Assembly: GCF_017996735.1 (NCBI RefSeq)
Contig: NZ_JAGOGJ010000004.1
Coordinates: 62,001-126,000, forward strand
Source of the DNA: Niveispirillum sp.
Lineage (GTDB): Bacteria; Pseudomonadota; Alphaproteobacteria; Azospirillales; Azospirillaceae
DNA: 64,000 nt
Direction: 5' to 3'
Below the pieces are notes generated by a model. It worked only from the letters and a program-made list of their open reading frames with translations. It did no database searches and was not told the origin of the DNA. A program made the position numbers and the translations under genes. Below are positions 52,755 to 60,551 of this stretch, piece by piece (within the stretch, counting starts at the first letter, position 1; each line of letters begins with the position of its first letter).

Positions 52755-54584
52755 CACACGCTCCAAGGTTTCTTCGAACAGGCGGGAGAAACGACCGGTA
52801 TCGCCCAGGGTGGCGTGCCACTGGTCCGGACTGGTCCGCGCCCGGATCGCGGCATGCCATGCCGGATCACTGGCATGTCTGACGGCCTGATCGACATAAT
52901 CCGGCAGGTTGAGGGTGATGAGTTCCGGTACGCCCATGGCATGCAGAAGACTGCCGGCCATGCGGCTGGCAAAAGTCTCGCCCGACAGGGTCAGTAAGGG
53001 AAGGCCGACACGCAACGCATCGCTGGCGATGGTTCCCGCATTGTACGGCGTCGTGTCCAGGAACAGATCGGCCAGTGCCATGCGGGCACGATAGCGGGCT
53101 GGATCGGTTCGGCCCGCCATGATCAGCCGGTCCGCATCAATCCCCATCCGCGTTGCCCGCGCCCGCATATTGGCCGCCGCCCATTCATTATCCGCCAGCA
53201 GCCAGAGCACCGATCCAGGCGCACGGCCCAGAATCTCCATCCAGCCGTCGAACATCGTATCGGAAATCTTGTAGGCATTGGAGAAGCAGCAGAAGACGAA
53301 CCGGTCCTGCGGCAGCCCCTCCTGCGCCCGGCTGACCGGGGGCAAGGGCAGGGGCCGGCTGTCATTCGCCTGATAGACGCCCGGCAGATATAGCGGACGT
53401 GGCCAGTAGGCCCCCGCCAGATGCGGCGGGATCGCATAATCATCGGTCAGGATATAATCCAGTTCCGGTACCGGCACGGGGCCGATGAACCCCAGATAGG
53501 TGGCCTGAACCGGGGCCGGCTTCCACCGCAGAACCCCCAGCCGGTCCCCCGCCGTCACCCCGTTCAGATCGATCAGAACATCGATCTCATCCGACCGGAT
53601 CAACCGGGCCACGGCCTCATCCGGCATCTTCCCGACCAGCCGGCGATGATCCAGCGCCGCCAGAACGCGGGCGCGGATATCGCTGCCATCTTCAGGACTG
53701 GAGCAATAACCATAGACCTCCACCCGCGAGCGGTCATGGCGCTCCAGAAGTTCCGCCATGAGGAAACTCATGGGATGGCGGCAGAAATCCGACGAAAGAT
53801 AGCCGATGCGCAAGCGGTCATGGGCGTAGCCGTCGGGTGGGGCCAAGCGCGCCGTGGGGGTCGGCATCTTAGCCAGCCGCCGGTCCAGCCAGTCGGACAC
53901 GGCGCGGCGCTGGCCTTCCACCGTGCCGATTAGTGACAGGGTCGCCAAAGCGCCCGATTGCGCCCGCAATTCGTCCGGCGTCCGCCCCGGAACGGGCGGA
54001 CCAAAGACAGGCCAGGCACAGATGTTCTGACGCACAAAGGCCCAGTGCTGCACCACGTCCGGCTGGTCGGGATCGGTCAACAGGCTGCGATAGTAACAGT
54101 TCTCCGCCTCGGCCAGCCGTCGCTGGTCTTCCAGCAGGCGCCCGCGCTGGGTCAGCAACAGGGTGCGGCCCCGATCCTCCTGCAACGCCCGGCCCAGAAG
54201 TTCCGCGGCCCCGGCCGCATCCCCGGCCGCTTCGCGCAGATTGGCCAGATTGACTGCCGCCTGCCAGAGGTCAGGACGCAACAGCAGCGCATTCTGATAA
54301 GCGGTCGCCGCATCGACCGGGCGATCCAGCTTGGACAGCTCAACCCCCAGATTGAACCAGATCAGCCCGGCCCCCGGCGTTCCCGACCCCTGGCTCTGCA
54401 ACCAGGCATGCAGCATTTCCACCAGCCAGGGACGGCCGGTATCCGGCATGCCCACCGCCAGGGTCAGCATGTCCGGCACCGACAATGTCCGCAGCCAGCC
54501 CAGCCACCGCGCCATCCGCTCCGCATCCGGTGCGGATGGCACTGCGCTTTGCAACTCGTTACGCAGCAGATCGAGCGGCCCCAT
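52740..54584 (-). CDS. TPR/GT41 (SPINDLY/OGT-like) glycosyltransferase A
   Basis: About 614 residues from the ATG at 54584; a TTG at 54596 overlaps the upstream gene's stop. TPR-like helices (about 1-210), then the GT41 catalytic region: RLRIGYLSSDFCRHPMSF (the His corresponds to the OGT catalytic-site His), VLIDLNG, FCCFSNAYKISDTMFDGW (conserved Lys) and DTTPYNAGTIASDALRVGLPLLTLSGETFASRM. The GHTTG donor-site block of OGT is altered to NAGTIAS here. Cytosolic: no signal peptide or membrane helix. Acceptor unknown; the giant Thr-rich protein or flagellin are candidates. Second of a tandem pair, last gene of the unit starting with the UDP-xylose synthase. Confidence 0.88.
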   Translation of the reverse strand: MGPLDLLRNELQSAVPSAPDAERMARWLGWLRTLSVPDMLTLAVGMPDTGRPWLVEMLHAWLQSQGSGTPGAGLIWFNLGVELSKLDRPVDAATAYQNALLLRPDLWQAAVNLANLREAAGDAAGAAELLGRALQEDRGRTLLLTQRGRLLEDQRRLAEAENCYYRSLLTDPDQPDVVQHWAFVRQNICAWPVFGPPVPGRTPDELRAQSGALATLSLIGTVEGQRRAVSDWLDRRLAKMPTPTARLAPPDGYAHDRLRIGYLSSDFCRHPMSFLMAELLERHDRSRVEVYGYCSSPEDGSDIRARVLAALDHRRLVGKMPDEAVARLIRSDEIDVLIDLNGVTAGDRLGVLRWKPAPVQATYLGFIGPVPVPELDYILTDDYAIPPHLAGAYWPRPLYLPGVYQANDSRPLPLPPVSRAQEGLPQDRFVFCCFSNAYKISDTMFDGWMEILGRAPGSVLWLLADNEWAAANMRARATRMGIDADRLIMAGRTDPARYRARMALADLFLDTTPYNAGTIASDALRVGLPLLTLSGETFASRMAGSLLHAMGVPELITLNLPDYVDQAVRHASDPAWHAAIRARTSPDQWHATLGDTGRFSRLFEETLERVAIRR

Positions 54585-54592
54585 GGTCAGGC

Positions 54593-56557
54593 TCAATCCG
54601 GCAACGGCCAGAGCCGCTGGTCATGGGGTATCGGTGTCAAGGCATGGCGCAACGCCAGTTCCTGACGATACCGTTCCTCATAATCGCTGATGAAGCCGAA
54701 TTCCTCGACATCGTGGTCGAAGGCGCTGCCGATCTCCAGATAGGTGTCCAGGTTGGTCAGGTCCGGAACCGGCAATTGCCCGGCTTCCCATTCCGACCAT
54801 ACCTGATCGAACAGGTCTTCCATGGAGCGTGCGAACAGTTCGGTATCGAACAGCACCGAATGATCGCGCAGTTCCAGCAGTTTCTGTTTCAGGGCCCGCA
54901 GGGCCGGACGATCATTGCCCAGGCGAACCGCCTTCTCCACATATTCGCGCGGGTCCAGACAGACCAGTTCCGGAATACCGGCCGCCATCACCAGGCTGGC
55001 GCAAACCCGCGAATGGAAGGCGCGGCCCGGCACCGTCAGCACGGGCACACCCGCCCACAGCGCGTCGGAACCGGTCGTGTGCCCGCCATAGGGCGCATTG
55101 TCCAGGAACAGGTCGGCCAGCGCATAACGCGCCATATGGTCGGGATTGGCGGCATAGGGGGCGAAGACGATACGGGAAGCATCAATGCCGTTCGCCGCCA
55201 TCAGTTCCAGGAAACGTGCATCCGACTCCTTGCCGGCCGCCAATATCCACAGAACGCTGTTTTCCACTCGCCGCAGGATTTCCGCCCACCGTTGCAGGGT
55301 GAAGCGGGTCAGTTTCTGCATGCCGTTGAAACAGCAGAAGACGGTCGCATTCTCCGGCAACCCGCAGTCGGTGCGGCTCGGTACCACCGGCGACGTCACG
55401 CGCTTACGGTCATTGGGCTGGTAGCAGGGCAGGCGCAGCACCTGTTCGCTGAAATATTTCTCCGACCCCGGCGGGATGATCACCTCATCCGCAATGATGT
55501 AATGGTGATAGGGGCTGCCCATGGTGCCGGGGAATCCCAGCCAGTTGATGATGACGGGCGCCGGCCGCAGGGCCAGCATCCGGGTGCGGGCATCCTTTGT
55601 ATGGCCATTGATATCGACCAGGATGTCGATCCCCAGCTCCTCGATCAGTTCCGCCGTCTTGGCGTCTTCCAGGCCGTTGATATCGATCCAGTGATCCACA
55701 CTGGCGCGGATCCGCATCATCGTCGGGTCTTCCAACTGGAAGCCGCAGAAGAAGGCGAACACTTCGACGCGCGACCGGTCGTGAAGCGAGAACAGTTCCG
55801 ACGTCAGATAGCCGATGGCATGAGCCCGCAGGTCCGACGAGACATAGCCGATGCGCAACCGCCCATCGTCCCGGCGCCGGCGCCCGGCAAAATCGGCGCT
55901 GGTCTTGAACTTCCGGGGCCAGACCAGATCACGCCGACAGTAATTATAGGCGTTGGCCAGGGCCAGCATGGGATCGTCGGTATAATAGGCCAACGTCAAC
56001 GGTGCCATGGTGGCCACGACATCCGCGACCTTGATCGGCCCGACCGACTGCGGCACCGGCCATTTGCACAGGCGCTGGCGCGCATTGGCCCAATGCTGCA
56101 ATTCTTCCCGGTTATGTGGGGCCACGTCCAGCGACAGGCGCAGCATCTCCTCCGCTTCGGCCGCCTGCTGGCGTTGGGTCAGCACCCGGGCCAATTGCTT
56201 CAACGCCGTAGTCTTGTAACCGATCGTGTCGGAGCTGACCGGGCTGAGCTGGTTGACGGCCTGGCGCCAATATTCGATAGCCAGTTCCATCTGCCCCAGC
56301 CGCTCCAGCGCACTGCCCAGCGAGATGACCGACGGCATGAAATCGGGGCGCAGCCGCACGGACTCGTTGAATGCCGTCAGGGCGGCATGGTTGTCCCCCT
56401 GATGCAAAAGCAAGGTGCCCAGATTGAAATAACAGGCGTGCAGCGCCGGGTCGTCCGGATGCGTCGCCGCCCATTGCTGGTACAGGGCGACCGCCCCCTG
56501 CTTGTTTCCGGAAACTTCGAGGTTCTGCGCGGCGGCGAACAGCTCAAGGATATTCAT
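54593..56557 (-). CDS. TPR/GT41 (SPINDLY/OGT-like) glycosyltransferase B
   Basis: 654 residues from the ATG at 56557; a TTG at 56569 is alternative. TPR-like helices (about 1-200; YFNLGTLLLHQGDNHAALTAFNESVRL) and a full GT41 domain: RLRIGYVSSDLRAHAIGYLT, ILVDINGHTKDARTRMLALRPAPV, FCCFNGMQKLTRFTLQRW and DNAPYGGHTTGSDALWAGVPVLTVPG, with the GHTTG donor-site motif intact, unlike the neighbouring copy. Likely a protein O-glycosyltransferase of the FlmG/OGT type. Ends 9 bp before the ATG of copy A. Confidence 0.9.
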   Translation of the reverse strand: MNILELFAAAQNLEVSGNKQGAVALYQQWAATHPDDPALHACYFNLGTLLLHQGDNHAALTAFNESVRLRPDFMPSVISLGSALERLGQMELAIEYWRQAVNQLSPVSSDTIGYKTTALKQLARVLTQRQQAAEAEEMLRLSLDVAPHNREELQHWANARQRLCKWPVPQSVGPIKVADVVATMAPLTLAYYTDDPMLALANAYNYCRRDLVWPRKFKTSADFAGRRRRDDGRLRIGYVSSDLRAHAIGYLTSELFSLHDRSRVEVFAFFCGFQLEDPTMMRIRASVDHWIDINGLEDAKTAELIEELGIDILVDINGHTKDARTRMLALRPAPVIINWLGFPGTMGSPYHHYIIADEVIIPPGSEKYFSEQVLRLPCYQPNDRKRVTSPVVPSRTDCGLPENATVFCCFNGMQKLTRFTLQRWAEILRRVENSVLWILAAGKESDARFLELMAANGIDASRIVFAPYAANPDHMARYALADLFLDNAPYGGHTTGSDALWAGVPVLTVPGRAFHSRVCASLVMAAGIPELVCLDPREYVEKAVRLGNDRPALRALKQKLLELRDHSVLFDTELFARSMEDLFDQVWSEWEAGQLPVPDLTNLDTYLEIGSAFDHDVEEFGFISDYEERYRQELALRHALTPIPHDQRLWPLPD

Positions 56558-56616
56558 GGCTCGCAACACTGGGCTGGTCGGAAGGGGGGCGGGGTGCCGG
56601 AACAGGGGCGATCACG

Positions 56617-57576
56617 TCAGGCGACAGTGACGCCCAATTGATCGGCGAAATAATCGATGGTCCGTTTCAATCCCTCTTCCAGATGGATCGTCGGCTCCCA
56701 ACCCAGCAAAGACCGTGCCTTGGTGATATCGGGGCAGCGCTGCAACGGATCGTCCTGCGGCAGGGGCTTTACGATGAATTCCGATGTCGCACCGGTCAGC
56801 CGCACCACATTCTCCGCCAGTTGACGGATGGTGTATTCACCGGGATTGCCAATATTGATGGGGCCGGTCACCTCGTCGGGCGCCGCCATCAGGCGGATAA
56901 AGCCTTCGATCAGGTCATCGACATAGCAGAAAGACCGGGTTTGCGTGCCTTCGCCATAAATGGTGATGGGCTGGCCCTGCAGCGCCTGCACGATGAAGTT
57001 GGACACAACGCGCCCGTCATTGGGGTGCATACGCGGGCCGTAGGTGTTGAAAATGCGGGCCACACGGATATTGACCCCGTTCTGTCGGTGATAATCGAAG
57101 AACAGCGTTTCGGCACAACGCTTCCCCTCGTCATAACAGGCGCGGGGGCCGATCGGATTGACGTTCCCGCGATATTCCTCGGGCTGCGGATGCACCGTGG
57201 GGTCGCCATAAACCTCGGACGTACTCGCCTGGAATATCTTGGCCTTGGTGCGCTTGGCCAGACCCAGCAGATTGATGGCGCCATGCACCGATGTCTTTGT
57301 CGTCTGTACGGGATTGAACTGATAATGAATAGGCGAAGCCGGGCAGGCCAGATTGTAGATTTCATCCACCTCCACAAACAGGGGGAAGGTGACGTCGTGG
57401 CGCATGACCTCGAAATAGGGGTTATTCAGCAGATGCCGGATATTCTCCCGCGAGCCGGTGAAGAAATTATCGATGCACAGCACCTCATGCCCGTCCCGCA
57501 ACAGCCGTTCGCACAGATGAGAGCCGAGGAATCCCGCGCCGCCGGCAACCAGAACGCGCTTGCGTGCCCGCTTCAT
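56617..57576 (-). CDS. uxs: UDP-glucuronate decarboxylase (UDP-xylose synthase)
   Basis: 319 residues. Short-chain dehydrogenase fold with [29 protein letters not shown], and the YxxxK pair in [29 protein letters not shown] and [12 protein letters not shown] are characteristic of UXS enzymes. It converts UDP-glucuronate to UDP-xylose. As first gene of the unit with the two GT41 genes (59 bp spacing), it probably supplies a sugar donor for them or for a polysaccharide. A GGAAAAGAT ribosome site precedes the ATG. Confidence 0.93.
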   Translation of the reverse strand: MKRARKRVLVAGGAGFLGSHLCERLLRDGHEVLCIDNFFTGSRENIRHLLNNPYFEVMRHDVTFPLFVEVDEIYNLACPASPIHYQFNPVQTTKTSVHGAINLLGLAKRTKAKIFQASTSEVYGDPTVHPQPEEYRGNVNPIGPRACYDEGKRCAETLFFDYHRQNGVNIRVARIFNTYGPRMHPNDGRVVSNFIVQALQGQPITIYGEGTQTRSFCYVDDLIEGFIRLMAAPDEVTGPINIGNPGEYTIRQLAENVVRLTGATSEFIVKPLPQDDPLQRCPDITKARSLLGWEPTIHLEEGLKRTIDYFADQLGVTVA

Positions 57577-57757
57577 ATCTTTTCCTTCATGGCCGTTTTT
57601 CGAAGGCCGCGGCCTATGGCGGGCCTTTCATGATGGTCTTGTCTCAATTATAACCCGGGCAGGGGGGCACCTGCCAAGCGGAAGCAACGTCCGCCGCCCC
57701 TGTTTCGCTTATTTCCCGCCCGCTGCGGGAACCCTGCCCTGACCCGAGGAACCGCCG

Positions 57758-58459
57758 GTGACTTTTCAGCTTCGTCACATCCTCGCCGTTGCCGGCCTTC
57801 TGGCGCTTGCCGCCTGTGGTACGCCACCGGCACCGGTACCAGTGGCGACGGCCCCCGTGCCTGCCGACCCGGAACTGGTATTTTGGGAAAGTGTGCGCGA
57901 CAGCAAGGAACCGGCGGAATATTTCGCCTATTTGCACGCCTATCCGGCCGGCCGCTTCTCGGCGCTGGCCCGAATCCGGATCGAGGCGTTGACGCCCAAG
58001 CCCCCCGGCAAGGAACCACCGCCAGCGCCGAAGCCCAAACCGGCCCCCGCCAAGCCGCAGGTCCCGCCCCCCAGCCATCAGCAGGGGGAGCCCACCATTT
58101 CCGAGGCGCCCGCCCCGCCGGTGAACTGGGCCAAGATCGACGACGTCTCCGGCCGGGCCAATCCGCTGCTGCGCAGCCAGATCATGGATTGCTGGGACCC
58201 GCCGCCGCTGCCCGGCGGCGCCGGCAATTACCGCGCGGAGGTCGGGGTCTATTACGATCCGGCCACAGGTCTGGTTCGTGGCGCCGCTTTCCTGGGCGGC
58301 AACCGTGAAATGACGGACAGCACCTTTGCCCGGTTCGTCAACAGCGCGCTGGCCGCCCCCATGGCCCCCGCCTGCCGCACCCTGGATCTGCGGCAACCCG
58401 GCGCCACCACGGAGACGGCGGGTCTTGTACTCCTGTTCGCACTGGACAGCCCGCCCTGA
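57758..58459 (+). CDS. lipoprotein with TolA/TonB-C-like domain
   Basis: 233 residues. Signal peptide with lipobox LAAC (Cys20). A Pro/Lys-rich spacer (about 85-125) leads to a C-terminal domain with LLRSQIMDCWDPPPLPGGAG and NYRAEVGVYYDPATGLV, resembling the TolA C-terminal domain (QxxxCW). It may link the outer membrane with other envelope machinery. Starts 181 bp from the divergent uxs gene. Confidence 0.72.
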   Translation: MTFQLRHILAVAGLLALAACGTPPAPVPVATAPVPADPELVFWESVRDSKEPAEYFAYLHAYPAGRFSALARIRIEALTPKPPGKEPPPAPKPKPAPAKPQVPPPSHQQGEPTISEAPAPPVNWAKIDDVSGRANPLLRSQIMDCWDPPPLPGGAGNYRAEVGVYYDPATGLVRGAAFLGGNREMTDSTFARFVNSALAAPMAPACRTLDLRQPGATTETAGLVLLFALDSPP

Positions 58460-58480
58460 AAAAGGCGCGCAAGCGAAAAC

Positions 58481-58527
58481 GCAATCCGCCGCACCCGTTG
58501 GTACAAGTCACGACCGCGGCGGATTGC
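58481..58527. terminator. hairpin between the lipoprotein and the 296-residue gene
   Basis: Perfect 12-bp arms GCAATCCGCCGC and GCGGCGGATTGC; the right arm lies in the 3' end of the minus-strand gene, followed by TATTGTTCT on the plus strand. Convergent terminator. Confidence 0.65.
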
Positions 58528-59398
58528 TATTGTTCTGTATCCGCAGAAAATCGCTGACCCGCTGGTTTCGCCAGTGATTGTCCAGGTGCCGTCCGGCCTG
58601 CCGCGCCGAACGGCAGGCCTCTATGGCGGCCATGCGCGGGTCCATGCCGCTCTGCGGGCGCAAATCGGGGGGCACCCGTTCCAGCATCTGGGCAAAATGT
58701 GGAGGCGTCGGGGCCTCTCCGCCGGCCACCCAGGCTTCCGCATCATGGAAGGCATCACGCATGGACAGCGCAACCATGTAGTCGCTGGCGGATATGAACT
58801 CGCACCTGCCCGAAGCATGCAAGCCGACAACCGAAATGATGGGGGCCAGCGAGGGCGCCATCAGGTTGGGATAGGTTTCAACCTCCCAGTACAGTCTGGC
58901 CACGGCGCAGAAATGGGCGATATCGCGCACGGCTTCCATCCCGCTCTCCTCCATGGGCAGGATTTCCACCTTCGGCTTCGTCACTGTCACGGTGTCGTTG
59001 GAGACATCCACATAGAGGCCACCAATCTGGAAGGCATTCTGGAAGTAACGGCCGCGCAACGCGCCCCAGATGGGCCTGAACATGCCCCCCTGGCGGATAA
59101 AGCTGTTCAATGCCTGTTCGACCCGGCTGCGCGGCGCCCTTATCCGCCGGACCAGTTCGCCCCGCACGGCCAGCGCGATTTCGCGGCACCGGCCCAGAGG
59201 ATAAGGCAAATCGCGAACGGTTGGATAAAGCTGGCAAAGCTGCGGGTCCAGCCCGCTTCGTATCGCCATCAGCATGTCGTACAGTTCGCCCCGCAGAGGC
59301 GTCAGAAAATGCCCGGTCAGGTCCCGTTGTTTTTTGTCAACGGGGGCGGGTTCGTCGGGAAGCAGGGATGAGGGGGCACCTGCGATCTGCGCGTCCAT
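58508..59398 (-). CDS. unrecognised protein, tandem paralogue 1
   Basis: 296 residues, no signal peptide or membrane segment. It shares, with the neighbouring 288-residue product, the blocks PYPLGRCREI, MFRPIWGALRGRYFQNA, YVDVSNDTVTVTKPKVEILP, APSLAPII and ACRSARQAG. No known catalytic motif is evident. It follows the paralogue after 30 bp and is co-directional with it. A role connected to the neighbouring glycosylation or siderophore genes is possible but unsupported. Confidence 0.7.
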   Translation of the reverse strand: MDAQIAGAPSSLLPDEPAPVDKKQRDLTGHFLTPLRGELYDMLMAIRSGLDPQLCQLYPTVRDLPYPLGRCREIALAVRGELVRRIRAPRSRVEQALNSFIRQGGMFRPIWGALRGRYFQNAFQIGGLYVDVSNDTVTVTKPKVEILPMEESGMEAVRDIAHFCAVARLYWEVETYPNLMAPSLAPIISVVGLHASGRCEFISASDYMVALSMRDAFHDAEAWVAGGEAPTPPHFAQMLERVPPDLRPQSGMDPRMAAIEACRSARQAGRHLDNHWRNQRVSDFLRIQNNSNPPRS

Positions 59399-59428
59399 GA
59401 TCCGCTCTGTTCTTTCACGCCCTGCTCG

Positions 59429-60292
59429 TCAAAGCTCAACCAGTTCGCCGATCTCCACCATTCGGGCCGTCAGCCAGGGCTGACTTTTCCACTGCCCCGC
59501 CTGGCGGGCGGCACGGCACGCATCGATGGCCGCCTGTCGCCCATCCACCCCATCGGCCGGGCGCAGGCTGTCGGGCAGACGCGCCCGATAATGGCTGATC
59601 ACCTCATCCGGGGGGGAGGGCATTGCCGTCACCCATTGTTCGGCCATGGTGAAACGGTCACGCATCATCATGCCGATCATATAGTCGCAGACCGAAACCA
59701 GCCGCGCCTGATTATCATCGAACAGGGCCACCATGGGAAGCAGCGGCGCCAGCGACGGTGCCACATGGTTGGCCACGATCCGGGCCTTCCAGTATTTGCC
59801 CGCAATCTCGCTGAAATGCGCCAGATCGCGCACATTCTCCATGCCGGCCTGATCCAGCGGCAGGATTTCCACCTTCGGCTTCGTCACTGTCACCGTATCG
59901 TTGGCGACATCCACGTAGAATGCGCCCAACTGCGTCGCATTCTGAAAGAACTGCCCCCGCAGCGCACCCCAGATGGGACGCAGGATTCCACCCGATTTCA
60001 CAAAGGCGGCCATCGCGCGCTCCGCCGGTGCCGCCGGCCGCGCCAGACGCCGCCGCAGTTCCGACAGAACCGTTTCCGTGATTTCCGTACAGCGGCCCAG
60101 GGGATAGGGCTTGCCCGGCGATACTTGCGGATATCGCGCGCGCAAATCCGGATCCAGTTCTTCACGCAGATTGTAAAGATACCTGAATATCTCATCATGT
60201 AGAGGCGTTATGAACCTGTTGGTCAACGCCTTCTGCATTCTGTCCACCGGTGCGATCTGCTGGGCCAGCAGGGCCTCGTTATGCTTTTTCAT
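59429..60292 (-). CDS. unrecognised protein, tandem paralogue 2
   Basis: 287 residues from the ATG at 60292. It is colinear with the product at 58508-59398 over its whole length: PYPLGRCTEI, GILRPIWGALRGQFFQNA, YVDVANDTVTVTKPKVEILP, APSLAPLL and ACRAARQAG. First gene of the pair, divergent from the siderophore-receptor gene across a Fur-site-containing region, so it may be iron-responsive. Function unknown. Confidence 0.72.
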   Translation of the reverse strand: MKKHNEALLAQQIAPVDRMQKALTNRFITPLHDEIFRYLYNLREELDPDLRARYPQVSPGKPYPLGRCTEITETVLSELRRRLARPAAPAERAMAAFVKSGGILRPIWGALRGQFFQNATQLGAFYVDVANDTVTVTKPKVEILPLDQAGMENVRDLAHFSEIAGKYWKARIVANHVAPSLAPLLPMVALFDDNQARLVSVCDYMIGMMMRDRFTMAEQWVTAMPSPPDEVISHYRARLPDSLRPADGVDGRQAAIDACRAARQAGQWKSQPWLTARMVEIGELVEL

Positions 60293-60506
60293 CAACCACG
60301 AACACCCTGGTTTGCTTACGCCTCGGTTTTATAACGACTTTCGGCTGTGGGGGCGACCAAAACCAGTCATGCACGGCAACAGCCTGCGACATGTTCGCAT
60401 CGCATGACATGCGGTCACTTCATTGTTTGCGAATGCGAATGGCTCTCAATATAGTTGCGGCGACGGGAAACCTCGGGTCGGCGGAACGCCGCGCCCTGCA
60501 AAAGCG

Positions 60507-60522
60507 AATAAGAATCATTCAT
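60507..60522. promoter_or_regulatory. Fur box upstream of the siderophore receptor gene
   Basis: AATAAGAATCATTC (60507-60520) matches the core of the Fur box at 2523-2541 and lies 30 bp upstream of the receptor ATG. A second, weaker Fur-like stretch, TGCGAATGCGAATGGCTCTCA, lies near 60428-60450, closer to the divergent unknown gene pair. Confidence 0.75.
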
Positions 60523-60551
60523 GCCTTGTGGGGCAGGAGAAGGTCAAAACA

